A stretch of 45,727 nucleotides of DNA from assembly GCF_030269485.1 (NCBI RefSeq), contig NZ_BSTL01000047.1, positions 1-45,727 of the forward strand, in the 5' to 3' direction. Below are positions 19,531 through 29,159 of the stretch, piece by piece. The notes under the pieces are model-generated. The model saw nothing but the letters and a program-made list of their open reading frames with translations. It made no database searches and was not told the DNA's origin. Source of the stretch: Actinoplanes sp. NBRC 103695 (GTDB taxonomy: Bacteria > Actinomycetota > Actinomycetes > Mycobacteriales > Micromonosporaceae). Every line of letters starts with the position of its first letter. Position 1 is the stretch's first letter. A program made the translations under genes and the position numbers.

Positions 19531-20151
19531 CTACCTCGATGCTCCCAGCACGTCGAACTCGCAGCCCGACATGGCCGGGTCAATGCGGTGCTCGATCAGC
19601 CCACGGCTGAACAGCAGGCTGCGCACCGACCACCAGGCGCAGATCACGTCGAGGTCGACGCCAGCGCCGTAGACGGCGATGACGTCGACCAGGTGCTCCT
19701 CCTGCCCCGAGGGCCAAGGTCGCCAGATCGAAATGGGGTCGCCCCAGGACACCTCGGGCCAGTCGAGCACGCCGGTGATCTCGTCATCAGCGACGAACAT
19801 GTGGCTGATCTGCAGATCGCCATGGATGACACCGGGTCCACGGCCGGAGCGCGGCCTGGGCCACCTCGCGGTTGCGGGCAACCAGGCCGGCGGGGAGAAC
19901 GCCGTTGGTGACGAGCTACTCCCAAGAGCCGGCCGAGCGCCGTGCCGGGCAGGGCGCCGAGCGCGAGCACCGGATGCTTTGCGCCAGCGGATCTGCGGAG
20001 TCGGGATCGGCGCCAGGGCCATCGTCTCGATATCGACATCGACGCGCCTCTGATCAGCGTCGATCTTCAGGAACACGTCGCCGACCCGCAACCTCGCGCG
20101 CGGAATGGCCGACAACGACCTCGGCCTCGTCCGTGCCAGCCATTGTCGCGG
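19531..20151 (-). pseudogene. Aminoglycoside phosphotransferase-family kinase, frameshifted
   Basis: The C-terminal half reads cleanly: GVIHGDLQISHMFVADDEIT and GVLDWPEVSWGDP are the Brenner-type catalytic HGDL and metal-binding D(W/P)xxxxGDP motifs of APH kinases, followed by a helical tail. The N-terminal ATP-grasp portion (RLRVGDVFLKIDADQRRVDV) is in frame, but the hinge after MALAPIPTPQI changes frame, and the proposed ATG region near 20151 is in yet another frame. At least two indels are required. Role before decay: phosphorylation of a small hydroxylated substrate. Confidence 0.7.
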
Positions 20152-20194
20152 TCATGAGCTCCGACGCCACAGGGTTACCGGGTGGCTCGTGCCC

Positions 20195-20911
20195 CTACCG
20201 GCCGGCGCCGCGGTCGACGAAGCTGTAGGTGCCACGGGTGCCGCCGTCGCCGACCTCCTGGATGTACAGCGCCGAGCCGTCGTTGCGGACCTGCACGGCG
20301 CCGAACCTCTCGTTGATGATGTCGTGTGTTGGCCGGCCCTTCTCGTCCGACTTCCCGGTCGGGCTGATCCGGAAGAGGGTGTTCGCGTTCGCCGCGCACT
20401 TGACGGTGCCCAGGCTGACCGTCTCGTCGCGGGTGTCAGCGTTCACACACCAGCGGCCGCCCTCCTCGCGCGCACGCAGCGCCTCGATCAGGAACCGGCC
20501 CTTGCCGGACGGGATGATGCGGAAGAGGGCGCCGTCGTCGGTCCCGGTGCCGATGGCGATCGGGCCCTCGTACGTGGCGCTCCAGTCCTTGTCGTCCTCG
20601 GCGATGTGGATGAGGCCCTGGCGCTTGCCGGCCAGGATCTGCTTAGTCGCCGCGGCGGGGTCGACGCGGGTGCTCGCCGCGCCCTCACCACCCGGCTGCT
20701 GCGACGATGAACCGCCGGGCGCCTGTGCCGATGAACCGTCCGGCGCCTGCGACGAGGAGCCGATCTGCGACGTTGCCCCGGCCGATGACCCGGAGCCGGC
20801 CGGGGCATATGTGCCGGACGACGCCGAGTCGCCGGGCGCGCCGCAGGCCGACAAGGCCAGCGCAAGACCGGCCAGCGCGAGACCGGTGGACAGAGCTGAG
20901 AAATGGCACAT
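20195..20911 (-). CDS. Secreted lipoprotein with low-complexity linker and beta-rich C-terminus
   Basis: ATG 20911 has a strong GGAGG site 8 nt upstream. The 238-residue product has signal LSTGLALAGLALALSAC with a lipobox Cys at about 23, then a Ser/Gly/Gln/Pro linker of about 45 residues, then a globular region of about 150 residues (GLIHIAEDDKDWSATYEGP, GRWCVNADTRDETVSLGT). The C-terminal pattern of repeated short strands with W/CV and L.RI motifs suggests a ricin-B-like beta-trefoil or similar carbohydrate-binding fold; this is tentative. It lies just downstream of a binding-protein gene but is separated from it by a strong hairpin. Confidence 0.75.
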   Translation of the reverse strand: MCHFSALSTGLALAGLALALSACGAPGDSASSGTYAPAGSGSSAGATSQIGSSSQAPDGSSAQAPGGSSSQQPGGEGAASTRVDPAAATKQILAGKRQGLIHIAEDDKDWSATYEGPIAIGTGTDDGALFRIIPSGKGRFLIEALRAREEGGRWCVNADTRDETVSLGTVKCAANANTLFRISPTGKSDEKGRPTHDIINERFGAVQVRNDGSALYIQEVGDGGTRGTYSFVDRGAGR

Positions 20912-21060
20912 GGTTAACCTCCACGATGGCGATGTTGACAGCTCGATCTTGGCCCCCCGCCTCGCGATCCGAATCCCAGGTTCGTGCCACCCGCCGCGAC
21001 GGAATCCACAAGGTAATGCCGCCTGACGATCCGAGTGTTTCCGGGTGCGCCCGGCGCGGG

Positions 21061-21092
21061 CTCGGTGACCGGCGAGGCTGCCGGTCACCGAG
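21061..21092. terminator. Strong hairpin terminator after the branched-chain-type binding protein
   Basis: A perfect 13-bp stem (CTCGGTGACCGGC at 21061-21073, complement at 21080-21092) with a 6-nt loop starts 11 bp after the stop of the minus-strand gene 21103-22263. No U-run; stem strength and position support termination. Confidence 0.75.
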
Positions 21093-21102
21093 ATCTGTCG
21101 CA

Positions 21103-22263
21103 TCAACTGTGGAGCTTGATCTCCTGCTCAGGAGTGATCTTGCCGCCGGTGATCTTGTACGACCACACCACGACCTTGGACTTGTCCACGTCACCGTTCT
21201 GATCGAACTTGATATTCTTCGAGACGCCCTGCTTGTCGTACGCGTCGACCCAGGCCAGCAGATCGGCGCGGGTCTTCTTACCCGCCTTGAAACCGTCCAG
21301 CAGCACCGTCGTGGCGTCGAAGCCCTCGGCGCCGTACGCGCCCGCCGGCTCGCGGTACTCGGCCTCGTAGTCCTTGCCGAAGGTGCCACCGGCCTTGGCG
21401 ACCGGCCCGCACGGGCAGAGCACCGAGGCGCCCTCCGCGGCCTCGCCGGCGCCCTTCGGGAAGTTCGGGTCATAGAGGCCGTCGAAACCGATGAACTTCG
21501 CCTTCACCCCGGACGCGCGGGCCTGCTTCAACAGCGGGGCTGCCTCGTTGGTATAGCCGCCGTACGCGATCGTATCCGCCTTGGCACCCTTGATCTTCGA
21601 GATGGTGGCGTCGAAGTTGGTCTGGTCCTTCTGCACCTTGTCGGCGCCCGCGGCCAACGAGCCGAGACCCTGCTTGACCGTGGCGATGATGCCGGCGCCG
21701 TAGGTCGAGCCGTCGTCGACAAGGAACACGTTTTTGCTCTTGGCGACGTTCTTGAGGTACTCGACGGCTGCCCCTCCCTGCGAGTTGTCGTTGCCGACGA
21801 CCCGGTGGAACGCCTTGTTGCCACCCGTGGTGAGTTCCGCGGCGGTCGCCTCCGGGCTGACCATCACCATGCCGGCGGCCTCGTAGATCGGCATCGTCGC
21901 CTTCGACTCACCGGAGAAGTGACCACCGACGACCGCCACGAACGACTGGTCCTGCGCGATCTGGTTGGCGATCGGCGTCGCCTGGTCGGGAGCACCCTGG
22001 GTGTCGAACTCCTGCATGGTGACCTTGCAGTCCGGGTTGGCCGTGTTGAACTTCTTCACCGCGAGCTTCGCACCGTTGAGCGAGGAGAGCACCTGACCCG
22101 CGTCCGCGCCCGTGAACGCGCCGAAGATCGCGATCTTTCCACCGCACGCGGCGGCCGTGGTGTCACCGCCGCCGGCGGTTCCCGAGTCTTGGCATCCGGC
22201 CGTCGCCAGCATAGCCACCGCGAGCCCGACCGCGCCCAGGACCCGTACGTCGTTGCGCCTCAA
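21103..22263 (-). CDS. Branched-chain amino acid-type ABC transporter substrate-binding lipoprotein
   Basis: TTG 22263 with GGAAGGA about 9 nt upstream. The 386-residue product has a signal peptide ending in lipobox LATAGC and a LivJ/LivK-like binding fold: IAIFGAFTGADAGQVLSSLN, VVGGHFSGESKATMPIYEAA, VSPEATAAELTTGGNKAFHR, GNDNSQGGAAVEYL and KFIGFDGLYDPNFPKGAGEA. It would capture amino acids or related solutes outside the membrane for an ABC importer. No permease or ATPase genes are adjacent, as with the other binding protein in this window. Frame intact. Confidence 0.92.
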   Translation of the reverse strand: MRRNDVRVLGAVGLAVAMLATAGCQDSGTAGGGDTTAAACGGKIAIFGAFTGADAGQVLSSLNGAKLAVKKFNTANPDCKVTMQEFDTQGAPDQATPIANQIAQDQSFVAVVGGHFSGESKATMPIYEAAGMVMVSPEATAAELTTGGNKAFHRVVGNDNSQGGAAVEYLKNVAKSKNVFLVDDGSTYGAGIIATVKQGLGSLAAGADKVQKDQTNFDATISKIKGAKADTIAYGGYTNEAAPLLKQARASGVKAKFIGFDGLYDPNFPKGAGEAAEGASVLCPCGPVAKAGGTFGKDYEAEYREPAGAYGAEGFDATTVLLDGFKAGKKTRADLLAWVDAYDKQGVSKNIKFDQNGDVDKSKVVVWSYKITGGKITPEQEIKLHS

Positions 22264-22279
22264 GATTGAATCCTTCCTA

Positions 22280-22610
22280 TAATCGCCACGTTCTGCGCCT
22301 AGAACGGCTGCAACCGGCGGTCGTGTTCAGAGCGGGGGCATATTCGGCACGGCGATCACGAAGAGTTGCGCAGAAGTGCCCTTCGAGGGTGCCCCAGAAT
22401 GCCCAGGCGGCCGTTTCGGCCCGACAGATCCGGCCATTCCAGTCGTCATCGGTGACCCACACGCTAAGCAGCCGTCACTCTGCGCAGTCAGCGTCACCGG
22501 CCGATCGCCGCGACTCGGCTTGCCGCGATCAACCACCCCGAGGCGAAAGCTGACCGGTCCCTGCGCCCGGCACAGGGCGACCTGCCCGGTCAGCGTGTTC
22601 ACCGCATCCC
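22280..22610. other. Stretch without a recognisable gene
   Basis: Between the binding-protein promoter and the P450 remnant the frames are open but compositionally unlike proteins, and no family motif is visible. It should contain the promoter of the gene starting at 22263. Confidence 0.4.
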
Positions 22611-23109
22611 GGTCACGGGCAGGCGGTGCAGTCCGGTCATGAAATCGTACCGCCGAGTCAGTTCGCCGGCGGGGACGGCGAGGCGGAGATCGGGGAGCCG
22701 GTTCAGGAGGGCGGAGAAGGCCACCTGGGCCTCGCGGGTGCGTTCGTTGGTCACCGCCAGGTCGGCCTGCTGGACCGCGCCCGCGCCGAGCCAGATCGAC
22801 CGTCTCCCGGCCAGCCATCGCCTCGAGCAGCTCGCCCGCGACGCCCTCGACGCGCCCGCCCGTCGCCTCGACGCGCGGGGCGGTGAAGGTCGCCGAGACC
22901 AGCCGGCGCAAACGGGTGTGGTCAGGCGGGTCCAGGAACATCATCTGGCGGGTCAGCCCGCTCTGCACGTGCGCCGGGATGTCCGGGTGCAGTGGGCCGA
23001 GGACCCTGGTCGTACGCCGCTCACCCAGCGCCCGCTGGGCGGTGCCATGACCGGTGACCAGCACGATTGGCGTACCCTCCGGCGCGGTGCTCTCCTGCAT
23101 GTCGCTCAC
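22610..23109 (-). pseudogene. Cytochrome P450, N- and C-terminal ends only
   Basis: Near the start, GTPIVLVTGHGTAQRALGER and SGLTRQMMFLDPPDHTRLRR give the B-helix region and the C-helix DPPDHTRLRRLVS motif of actinomycete P450s. After GRETVDL the frame changes and the sequence jumps to the extreme C-terminus (FSALLNRLPDLRLAV, then LPV). The I-helix (AGxxT), the ExxR motif and the heme-ligand Cys loop are absent, so about 200 internal residues are gone. About 35-40 residues are also missing before GTPIV. Its GTG (23109) overlaps the glycosyltransferase stop by 4 nt, so the pair was translationally coupled. Confidence 0.75.
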
Positions 23110-24241
23110 GGCAACGGGACCCCCCCTCTGATGCTCGGCCTGGAAACGGCTCGCTCGGTGAGGATGTCGACGACGCGCGCGGGGCTGTCGATCGCACTGA
23201 TCTCGTCGGCCATGCGGCCGGCCGCGGCCGGGTAGGCCTCGTCGCCGAGTACCTTCGCGACGGCTTCGCCGATGGCGTCCGGATCGGTGACGACCAGTGC
23301 CGCACCAGTGGCCGCAGCGCGCTCGGCGTTCATCGGCTTGTCCAGTCCGAACGGGAGCAGCACCGAGGGCAGCCCGGCGCCGAGCGTGGACAGTACGGTG
23401 CCGGCTCCTCCGGCGGAGACGACCAGGTCGGCCGAGCGCAGCAGATCGGCCATCGGCACGAAGCCGGCGACCAGGACCAGCTCGGGGTCGAGCCGGCTCA
23501 TGTCCAGGTCATCGGTCTGGTGCGGCGCCACCACCACGTTAACGTCGAGCGCCGTGGTGGCGACGACGACCCGGGTCAGCACCTCGCGGTCGTCGGCGGC
23601 CGTGCCCAAGGTGAGCAGGACCGTCGACCGATCCGCACCGCCGGGGAACGGCGGCATGGTCCACGCAGGACCCTCGCCAGCGAAGGGTTCCGGCCGGATC
23701 GGCAGGCGCGGGGCGGGATAGCGGTCGGCCGGCCGGATCAGCCGGTCCGGCCACGGATCGACGTACGCGAAGGGCGGAGCGGGCGTACACCGTGCTCGCC
23801 GAACTTGCCGCCCCCTCGTCGCGCCAGCGCGGCGGCGAACGGCTCGGCCAGCGGCAGGAAGGTGCCGTAGGCCGCCCAGGGCACGCCGAGCGCCGCGGCG
23901 GCGAACGGGCCCAGGTAGTCGGACGACTCGGCGACGACCAAGTCGGGGCCGAAGTCCCGGGCAGCCGCCAACGCCGCCCGCGCACCGAGATTCAGCCTGG
24001 CTTCGACGAAGAACTCGACGGCGAAGTCCGTCGGGTCGGACTCCCCGGGCCGGGTCATGGCGGCCAGCGTCTCGGTCGGGCTCGGGCCCGCCTCGAGAAG
24101 CGGGATCGACGGGGCCGCCGTACCCGTTGACCCATGGGATTGCAAGGCCACCTGGTGACCGGCGGCCCGCGCCGCCGTCGCCGGTGGCAGCAACGGAAGC
24201 AGGTGACCGAAGGCCGGCACGGACGTGAACAGGATGCGCAC
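23106..24241 (-). pseudogene. Macrolide-type GT1 glycosyltransferase, one frameshift
   Basis: ATG 24241 opens MRILFTSVPAFGHLLPLLPP, the usual N-terminus of GT1 family natural-product glycosyltransferases, running through DLVVAESSDYLGPFAAAALG. Near 23790 a one-base shift is needed to reach DRSTVLLTLGTAADDREVLT, LVAGFVPMADLLRSADLVVS, and the nucleotide-sugar signature AGGAGTVLSTLGAGLPSVLL with FGLDKPMNAERAAATGAAL. After correction it is about 380 residues, normal for the family. It would transfer a sugar from an NDP-sugar to a macrolide or aromatic aglycone. It is coupled to a P450 remnant, consistent with an old biosynthetic cluster. Confidence 0.85.
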
Positions 24242-24330
24242 AGGGACTCCAAGGGTTCGGCGTCGGTCCCACCTGAGGGAGCGGCCAGGCCGTGGTCGGC
24301 CGGTCCGGCCGCTCTCAGCCCGGGGTCTGG

Positions 24331-25469
24331 TCAGCGGAGCAGGTCGCGTACGTCCTGACGCACCGACGGGAAGACCCGATGGAAGGCTTCACCGGGGCAC
24401 TCGGTGGCGCCCGAGTCCGGGTTGGCCGCGTGCCAGTCGCGGTGGGTGGTGATCATGTCGACCGTGGCGGCCTTCGCACTGACCGGGTTGACGTAGTCGG
24501 TCCGGCCGACCGGGTTCAGGCCGCTGATCGCCGACAGCATCGCCAGCACCGAGACCAGCGAATAGCGGGCGGCAGGCGTCGGCTGCCGGGTCACGAAGTG
24601 ACCGATCATGCAGATGCCCATGTTGCCGGCCTTGAAGGCGCCGACGTGCGAGCCGTTGACACCCATCGGCCGGCGCTCCGGTGACAGCTCAGGACCGAAG
24701 ACCGGGATGGGATCGGGGTCGGAGTACGTGCTCTCGTACACGTTGCCGTCCGCGTCGATGGCGAGCTGGTAACCGAAGTCGCCCCAGTCGAAGTCGACCG
24801 CCTGCATGTAGTAGACCGCCCGCATCAGGCCCCCGCGTCCAGGCCCTCGTTCTCGTGCTCGCCGCCGCCGCTGTGGTGCACGGTCAGCGTCTGCACCGGG
24901 TAGAAGGCCGGCGGGGTATCCAGGGTGACGCCGTCCGGCTCCAGCCGATAGCTCTCGTCCGCGCTCCACGCCGCCCTCGACAGGTATCACGGCAGCTTGC
25001 CGAAGGGCAGCCGGGAGACTTCAGGCGCGCGCAGCACCGACACGGGGCTCGGCGCGGCGGTGGCGCGGGCCGTCGACCGCGTTGAGCTCCAGCACCGACG
25101 CGGCGCCGCCGTTCTTGACCTCGATCTCGTAACCGGACGCGCCGTCGGCGAGCAGCAGCCGGCCGCCGGGCTTGCGGTCGTTCCCAGCCGGGCAGTCGGC
25201 CACCTCCCGTCACTCCGACCAGCCGGTGCCGGTACGCAGCCGGACTGCGGCCGGACCGGTCGCTCGCACCGCCAGGTGGGTCAGCGCGAGTCCGGATCGT
25301 CGACCCGGCCGCCGGTGGTCAGGCGGTGCCGATCGGCGGCGAGCATGTCGGGAACGAGCTCGGCGTAGTCCGCGGCGGCGCGGTGGGCGGCCAGGATGCC
25401 GGCCGCCGGGAGGGCGGCGGCGAGTCCGGTGGCGCCGGCGCCGATCAGGACGGATCGTCGAGTGGGCAT
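24331..25469 (-). pseudogene. Tat-exported PGRP-type N-acetylmuramoyl-L-alanine amidase, broken
   Basis: ATG 25469 (GGAG upstream) begins a twin-arginine signal, PTRRSVLIGAGATGLAAALP. The next segment resumes in other frames, with a TGA where WSEWREVADC is expected. After a second TGA (GKLP-stop-YLSRAAW) the amidase domain follows: QTLTVHHSGGGEHENEG, DWGDFGYQLAIDADGNVYES, VGAFKAGNMGICMIGHF, THRDWHAANPDSGATECPG. The zinc ligands (His of HHS, His of THRD, Cys of TECPG) survive. The family cleaves peptidoglycan stem peptides outside the cell. At least two nonsense codons and two frame changes separate signal and catalytic domain. Confidence 0.8.
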
Positions 25470-25530
25470 GTGATCTCCAAGGTGAAATGGGATAGAGGGG
25501 ATCGCGGTCAGAGGTGCCCGCCGTACGTCA

Positions 25531-25558
25531 GGGGCGGCCCTGATGTCAGGGCCACCCC
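25531..25558. terminator. Strong hairpin between hydrolase fragment and amidase gene
   Basis: GGGGCGGCCCTGA (25531-25543) pairs with TCAGGGCCACCCC (25546-25558) with a single G-U type mismatch; the tight loop would open to a few bases. It lies about 60 bp downstream of the minus-strand hydrolase fragment. Confidence 0.6.
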
Positions 25559-25616
25559 GGAGGTCTCGTCTGTCGGCGCGGGACTTCGTCACCACCGGGT
25601 CATCGCGGCCTCCGAT

Positions 25617-25950
25617 TCACGAAGGGCGCGCGCGGCTCCGGTTTCGGGCTGGGGGTCGACCGCCGGGCAGTGCGTGCCCTTCGGCGAGGTTCGGCCGGTC
25701 AGCAAGGTACGCGTCGATGGCCTGCCGGGCGCACGGGCTGTCGTCATAGGAGCCGGAGCTGACGCCGTCGTAGGTGAGCAGCGTGGCGCTCGGCAGCTGA
25801 CGGGACAGGCTCACCGACCACTCGTACGGGGTGGACACGTCGTACCGGCTGCCGGCCAGGAGGATCCGCGGCAGCAACCGCGAGGCGTTCAGGCGGTGCG
25901 GCGGATTCGTGGCCCCGTGCGCCCAACCCTGGCACTCCGCCAGGTCGGGG
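25617..25950 (-). pseudogene. TAP-like alpha/beta hydrolase, C-terminal fragment
   Basis: LLPRILLAGSRYDVSTPYEW followed by SVSLSRQLPSATLLTYDGVS and GSYDDSPCARQAIDAYLADR is the C-terminal domain of secreted tripeptidyl-aminopeptidase-like hydrolases, with the catalytic Asp region (SRYDVSTP). The nucleophile Ser (GxSxG) domain is absent. Upstream sequence in another frame (ECQGWAHGATNPPHRLNAS) continues the family pattern to about 25950, where Tn3-like sequence on the other strand takes over. A 5' deletion plus an indel have inactivated it. Confidence 0.7.
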
Positions 25951-26056
25951 TGTTGGTAAGAACCACGACACCAGGGGCCAAAAAGATGATCTAGGTGTGA
26001 GGGCTGTCGGGGTGTGTTGGGCGTCGGAATGGTCTCCGGCTGTGAAACGTCCTTTG

Positions 26057-26395
26057 ATGAGTCTTGGGGACCTGGTTGAGCACTGGACGTTGGTCGGTGC
26101 TGAGCAGGACCTGGTCGCGGCGAAGCACCGCGATACGCAGCTCGGCTTTGCGCTGTTGCTGAAGTTCTACGGCCGGTTCGGCCGGTTCCCGCGCGGCCGG
26201 GCGGAGCTGCATGAGGACGTGGTGGAGTTCGCCGCGCGGCAGCTGGGCGTGGAGGCAGGCTCGCTGGGCTTCTACGAGTGGGCCGGGCGCACGATCAAGC
26301 GGCACAGGGCCGAGATCCGCGCTCATCTGGGGTTCCGGGAGTGCACGGTCGTCGACGCGGAGAAGCTGACGGACTGGCTAATTACTTCGACCTGA
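26057..26395 (+). pseudogene. Tn3-family transposase, N-terminal DUF4158 fragment
   Basis: From ATG 26057, LGDLVEHWTLVGAEQDLVAA, QLGFALLLKFYGRFGRFPRG and VEAGSLGFYEWAGRTIKRHR then LGFRECTVVDAEKLTDWL match the N-terminal DUF4158 domain of actinomycete Tn3 transposases. Full-length proteins are near 1000 residues; only about 108 remain. The frame is cut at 26380 by the IS that follows. Sequence beyond that IS does not continue the Tn3 protein, so the transposon was already truncated before the IS landed. Confidence 0.8.
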
Positions 26396-26401
26396 AAAAG
26401 T
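26378..26401 (+). repeat. Left terminal inverted repeat of the 1.6-kb IS
   Basis: 24 bases identical to the reverse complement of 27961-27984. The first three bases include the presumed TA duplication. Confidence 0.9.
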
Positions 26402-27982
26402 GATTCTCCGTCGCTGTGGCGGATGGGGTAGCGCCGGCGGTGGGAGATTTGTGGTGCTGGGCGTTCACGTCTGGGTGGCTGCGAGGGCGGTGATTTTGGT
26501 GAGGCTGTGGGCCAGGATGCCGTATCCGCACCAGGTTCGGGCGCCGGTGAGCCTGTCGAGGCGGGTGCGGTGCAGGTCGTAGCGGTGTTTGAGATGGCTG
26601 ATGCGGCCTTCGCAGCCGGTTCGCCATTTGACCAGGCGGCGGAAGCTTGGCTGCCGTTCGTGGGCTTGGCGGGCGGTCCCGGGTCTGCCTTTGCGTGGGA
26701 TTGCCACCGTTGTCACGCCGGCGTCGAGTAGATCGGTCTCGACGCCGGCTTCGCCGTAGCCGCGGTCCGCGGCCACCCGTTGCGGGGCCGGCCGGCCCGA
26801 TTGGTGATCCGTTTGATCGCGGGTGCCAGTTGCGGGGCGTCGGCCGGGTTGCCCTGCTCGACGGTGTAATCCAGGACGATGCCGTCGACGTTGTCGATGA
26901 TCTGGGCTTTGTAGCCGAACTCGGTGGGCCGGCCGAGGCGTCCTTTGACGATTGGGCGGGCATCAGGGTCGTGCAGGCTGACCAGCCGGGTCGCGGCGTC
27001 GGTTTACCACCGGCCAGGCGTAGCCGGGCTTGGGCGACGACTATGCCGGTGCGCTGGATCATGACGGCGAGTTCGTCGGCGGCGCGGCGGAGTCGTCCTC
27101 GCGCCCGCCCGGCCGCCCGGGTCAGCCCTCGGCGGGCATTGCGCAACACCGCCTGCGCCTCGGCCGAAGTCTGCTCGGCCAGCCCGGCCAGTTGCCCGGT
27201 GATCCTGGTGACGGTGGCATGTGCCTGCTCGCGGGCCTGCGCGTTACGCAGACGCAGATGGGCTGCGATCGCGCGGACCCGCCGCCCGGCCGCCCGGCTG
27301 CGGTCCCGGAACGCGGTGCGTGGCGCGGCGCAGGCGGCCTGGATCCGTTTGACGATCCGCGACATTCTGGTCACCGCCTTGGCGAGGAGCCCGGTATCGG
27401 TGGGGTAGTCAACGTTCGCCGACACCACGGTGGTGTCGGCGCGGACTTTTCCCGTCTTCACCACTCGGGCCTCGACCGCCTTGGCCAGCAGTTGTTCGTT
27501 GAGCGCGGTGATCGCTGCGTCCCCGCACCGGGTGGTCAGCTTCATCAACGTGCTCGGATGCGGCAGCCGGCCGTCGATGTCGATGCGGCAGAACCGCCGC
27601 CACGAGATCGAGTCGGTTACCTCGGCGCACAACCACTCGTAGCCGAGCCGGTAGCGGTGCTTGAGGAACATCAACCGCAGGTAGGTTTCCATCGGGATGC
27701 TCGGCCGGCCCATCCGCGTCGAGAAGTGCGGCACGAACGTGGCGAAGAACCGCTCGTCGTCCAGCCACACATCGACACGTTCCAGCTCGGCGGGCAGCCG
27801 AAGGCACACCTCCGGCAGTACCGACTCCCACAACGACGGCTGCACATTCCGAGTCCGGAGCATCACGCAATCCCTTGCGCTACAACGACTTCCTGCCATC
27901 GACCATGATGACGGAACCGGCGTGGCCGACACAGCCGGCCACGCCGATAACCATCGATCTACTTTTTCAGGTCGAAGTAATT
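26381..27982 (-). mobile_element. Complete insertion sequence with perfect terminal repeats, inserted at CTAG
   Basis: The ends carry a perfect inverted repeat: CTAATTACTTCGACCTGAAA plus AAGT on the left and its reverse complement on the right. The outer TA on each side is most simply the target duplication (left flank ...GGCTA, right flank TAGTC...), so removing the element restores GGCTAGTC, a CTAG target. Length is 1602 bp. The single transposase gene inside is frameshifted twice, so the element would now depend on another copy. Confidence 0.85.
26465..27863 (-). pseudogene. ISNCY/IS1182-like DDE transposase, two frameshifts
   Basis: ATG 27863 starts MLRTRNVQPSLWESVLPEVC. The N-terminal domain is intact (RMGRPSIPMETYLRLMFLKH, WLCAEVTDSISWRRFCRID) and the first catalytic Asp lies in KVRADTTVVSANVDYPTD. 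Near 27003 the frame changes after RLAGGKPT; the next segment (GYKAQIIDNVDGIVLDYTVE) is in another frame, and near 26780 a third frame carries ADRGYGEAGVETDL and the C-terminal CEGRISHLKHRYDLHRTRLD, ending GYGILAHSLTKI. Assigning it to ISNCY rather than IS1182 is uncertain. Confidence 0.8.
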
Positions 27983-27984
27983 AG
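27961..27984 (-). repeat. Right terminal inverted repeat of the 1.6-kb IS
   Basis: Perfect 24-base inverted match to 26378-26401. Confidence 0.9.
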
Positions 27985-28040
27985 TCACGAGCCGTGTGAT
28001 GCGGGTCCTGAGCGGGCGTTGGATACCGCCAGACTGCGCC

Positions 28041-28691
28041 TCATCCCTCATGACGAAGCCGTGTGAACCACCCGGTCGCGCACAGGAGAAATCCTTTACG
28101 GTCCAGGTGGTCGAGCAGCCGGACATCGTCGGCGCCTGCGTAGAAGAAGGCGTGATCTCCTCGCTTCTCCGCTCGTACAACTGCTGCGGCCGCGGCAGCG
28201 GCCACCGCTGATCGGGAGCGGCCCGCCGCAACCACCTCCACCCAGCCCGAGACACGAAGGCGCTCTCCGGCCGCGGCAACCGGCCGCCTCCAGCGGCGAA
28301 CTGTACTCACAGGACTCCACGGTGGCGGGCCGAGCCAGCTGAACCCGGGGACTTCGAACTCTTCGACCAACTCGACCGCGGCCGGGGAGGGTCCGGGGTC
28401 ACGGACCATCTGCACGGCGGACCGCGCGTCAATTACCTCCCAGCCAGTCGGAGCGACTGGAGAGCCCGTCACCAGCGTGCATACCTCGCCAGGTCCCATC
28501 AAGTAGCGAAGGTCATCCCATGCCTTGGACTCAAGATGATCGCGGACGGCGGCGAATGACGCCGTACCACCAGGTGAGACCCTGACCGCGTCGCCTCTGT
28601 TCATCGCCAAGGCACACTGTGGCCCGGTCAGGGCGGCCCACACGGGATTGGTCTGCAGAACGTACGGTGGTGTGACTACCACGACGCCCAC
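28041..28691 (-). CDS. GNAT-family N-acetyltransferase
   Basis: 216 residues from GTG 28691 (a second GTG at 28682 sits better behind GAAAGG). The N-terminal half (NPVWAALTGPQCALAMNRGD, DDLRYLMGPGEVCTLV, GWEVIDARSAVQMV) and the central strand RRPVAAAGERLRVSGWVEV fit actinomycete GNAT proteins of the FR47-like group. The acetyl-CoA loop, normally HPxxRGRGL, reads GRSRSAVAAAAAAAVV, so it is poorly conserved; the end (RGDHAFFYAGADDVRLLDHL, KGFLLC) fits again. A compensated frameshift across the CoA loop could explain this. Substrate unknown. Confidence 0.65.
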   Translation of the reverse strand: MGVVVVTPPYVLQTNPVWAALTGPQCALAMNRGDAVRVSPGGTASFAAVRDHLESKAWDDLRYLMGPGEVCTLVTGSPVAPTGWEVIDARSAVQMVRDPGPSPAAVELVEEFEVPGFSWLGPPPWSPVSTVRRWRRPVAAAGERLRVSGWVEVVAAGRSRSAVAAAAAAAVVRAEKRGDHAFFYAGADDVRLLDHLDRKGFLLCATGWFTRLRHEG

Positions 28692-28956
28692 CTTTCGTCA
28701 TTGAGCCTTTACCAACTTGATCTTGTAGGTCTGTGCGGGGAGGCGGGGCCGGAGATCGATGAGGGCGAGGCTCCTGGTAAGACAGCAAATCGACCAAAAC
28801 CCGATGCCCCGACCAGGGGCTTCGCCTGTGCTGTCTTCGATCGGGTGATTGCCGCCCGGCCTGGTGGCCGAGGGGCTGACCAGGCCGTCGCCGCTCTGGA
28901 TCCTCCGCGCCTGGCTCGGCCGACCGGATTGGCCGGCGCGGTCGTCGCCCGGCTCG

Positions 28957-29151
28957 TCAGTCCTCGATGATCGATGAGGCCGAGGTCGGGCAGAGAGCGA
29001 CGGCGTTTCCGGCCCGGTCCGCGGCGCCGCCCTCGGGCCGGTCGGTGAGCAGGGTGACGATGCCGTCGTCGTCCTGGTCGAAGACGCCGGGATCGGTCAG
29101 CACGCACTGACCTTCGCCGACGCAGACGCCGGTGTCCGCCACGATCCGCAT
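28957..29151 (-). CDS. Ferredoxin (3Fe-4S type, P450 partner)
   Basis: 64 residues from ATG 29151 (a GTG at 29163, overlapping the P450 stop, is an alternative). The pattern RIVADTGVCVGEGQCVLTDP with GNAVALCPTSASSIIED at the end gives three cysteines spaced as in actinomycete P450-linked 3Fe-4S ferredoxins (C..x5..C....C-P). It would pass single electrons to a P450 in the cytoplasm. The gene is intact, but its natural partner directly upstream is a deleted P450, so it is orphaned here. Confidence 0.85.
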   Translation of the reverse strand: MRIVADTGVCVGEGQCVLTDPGVFDQDDDGIVTLLTDRPEGGAADRAGNAVALCPTSASSIIED

Positions 29152-29159
29152 GACCGCCC

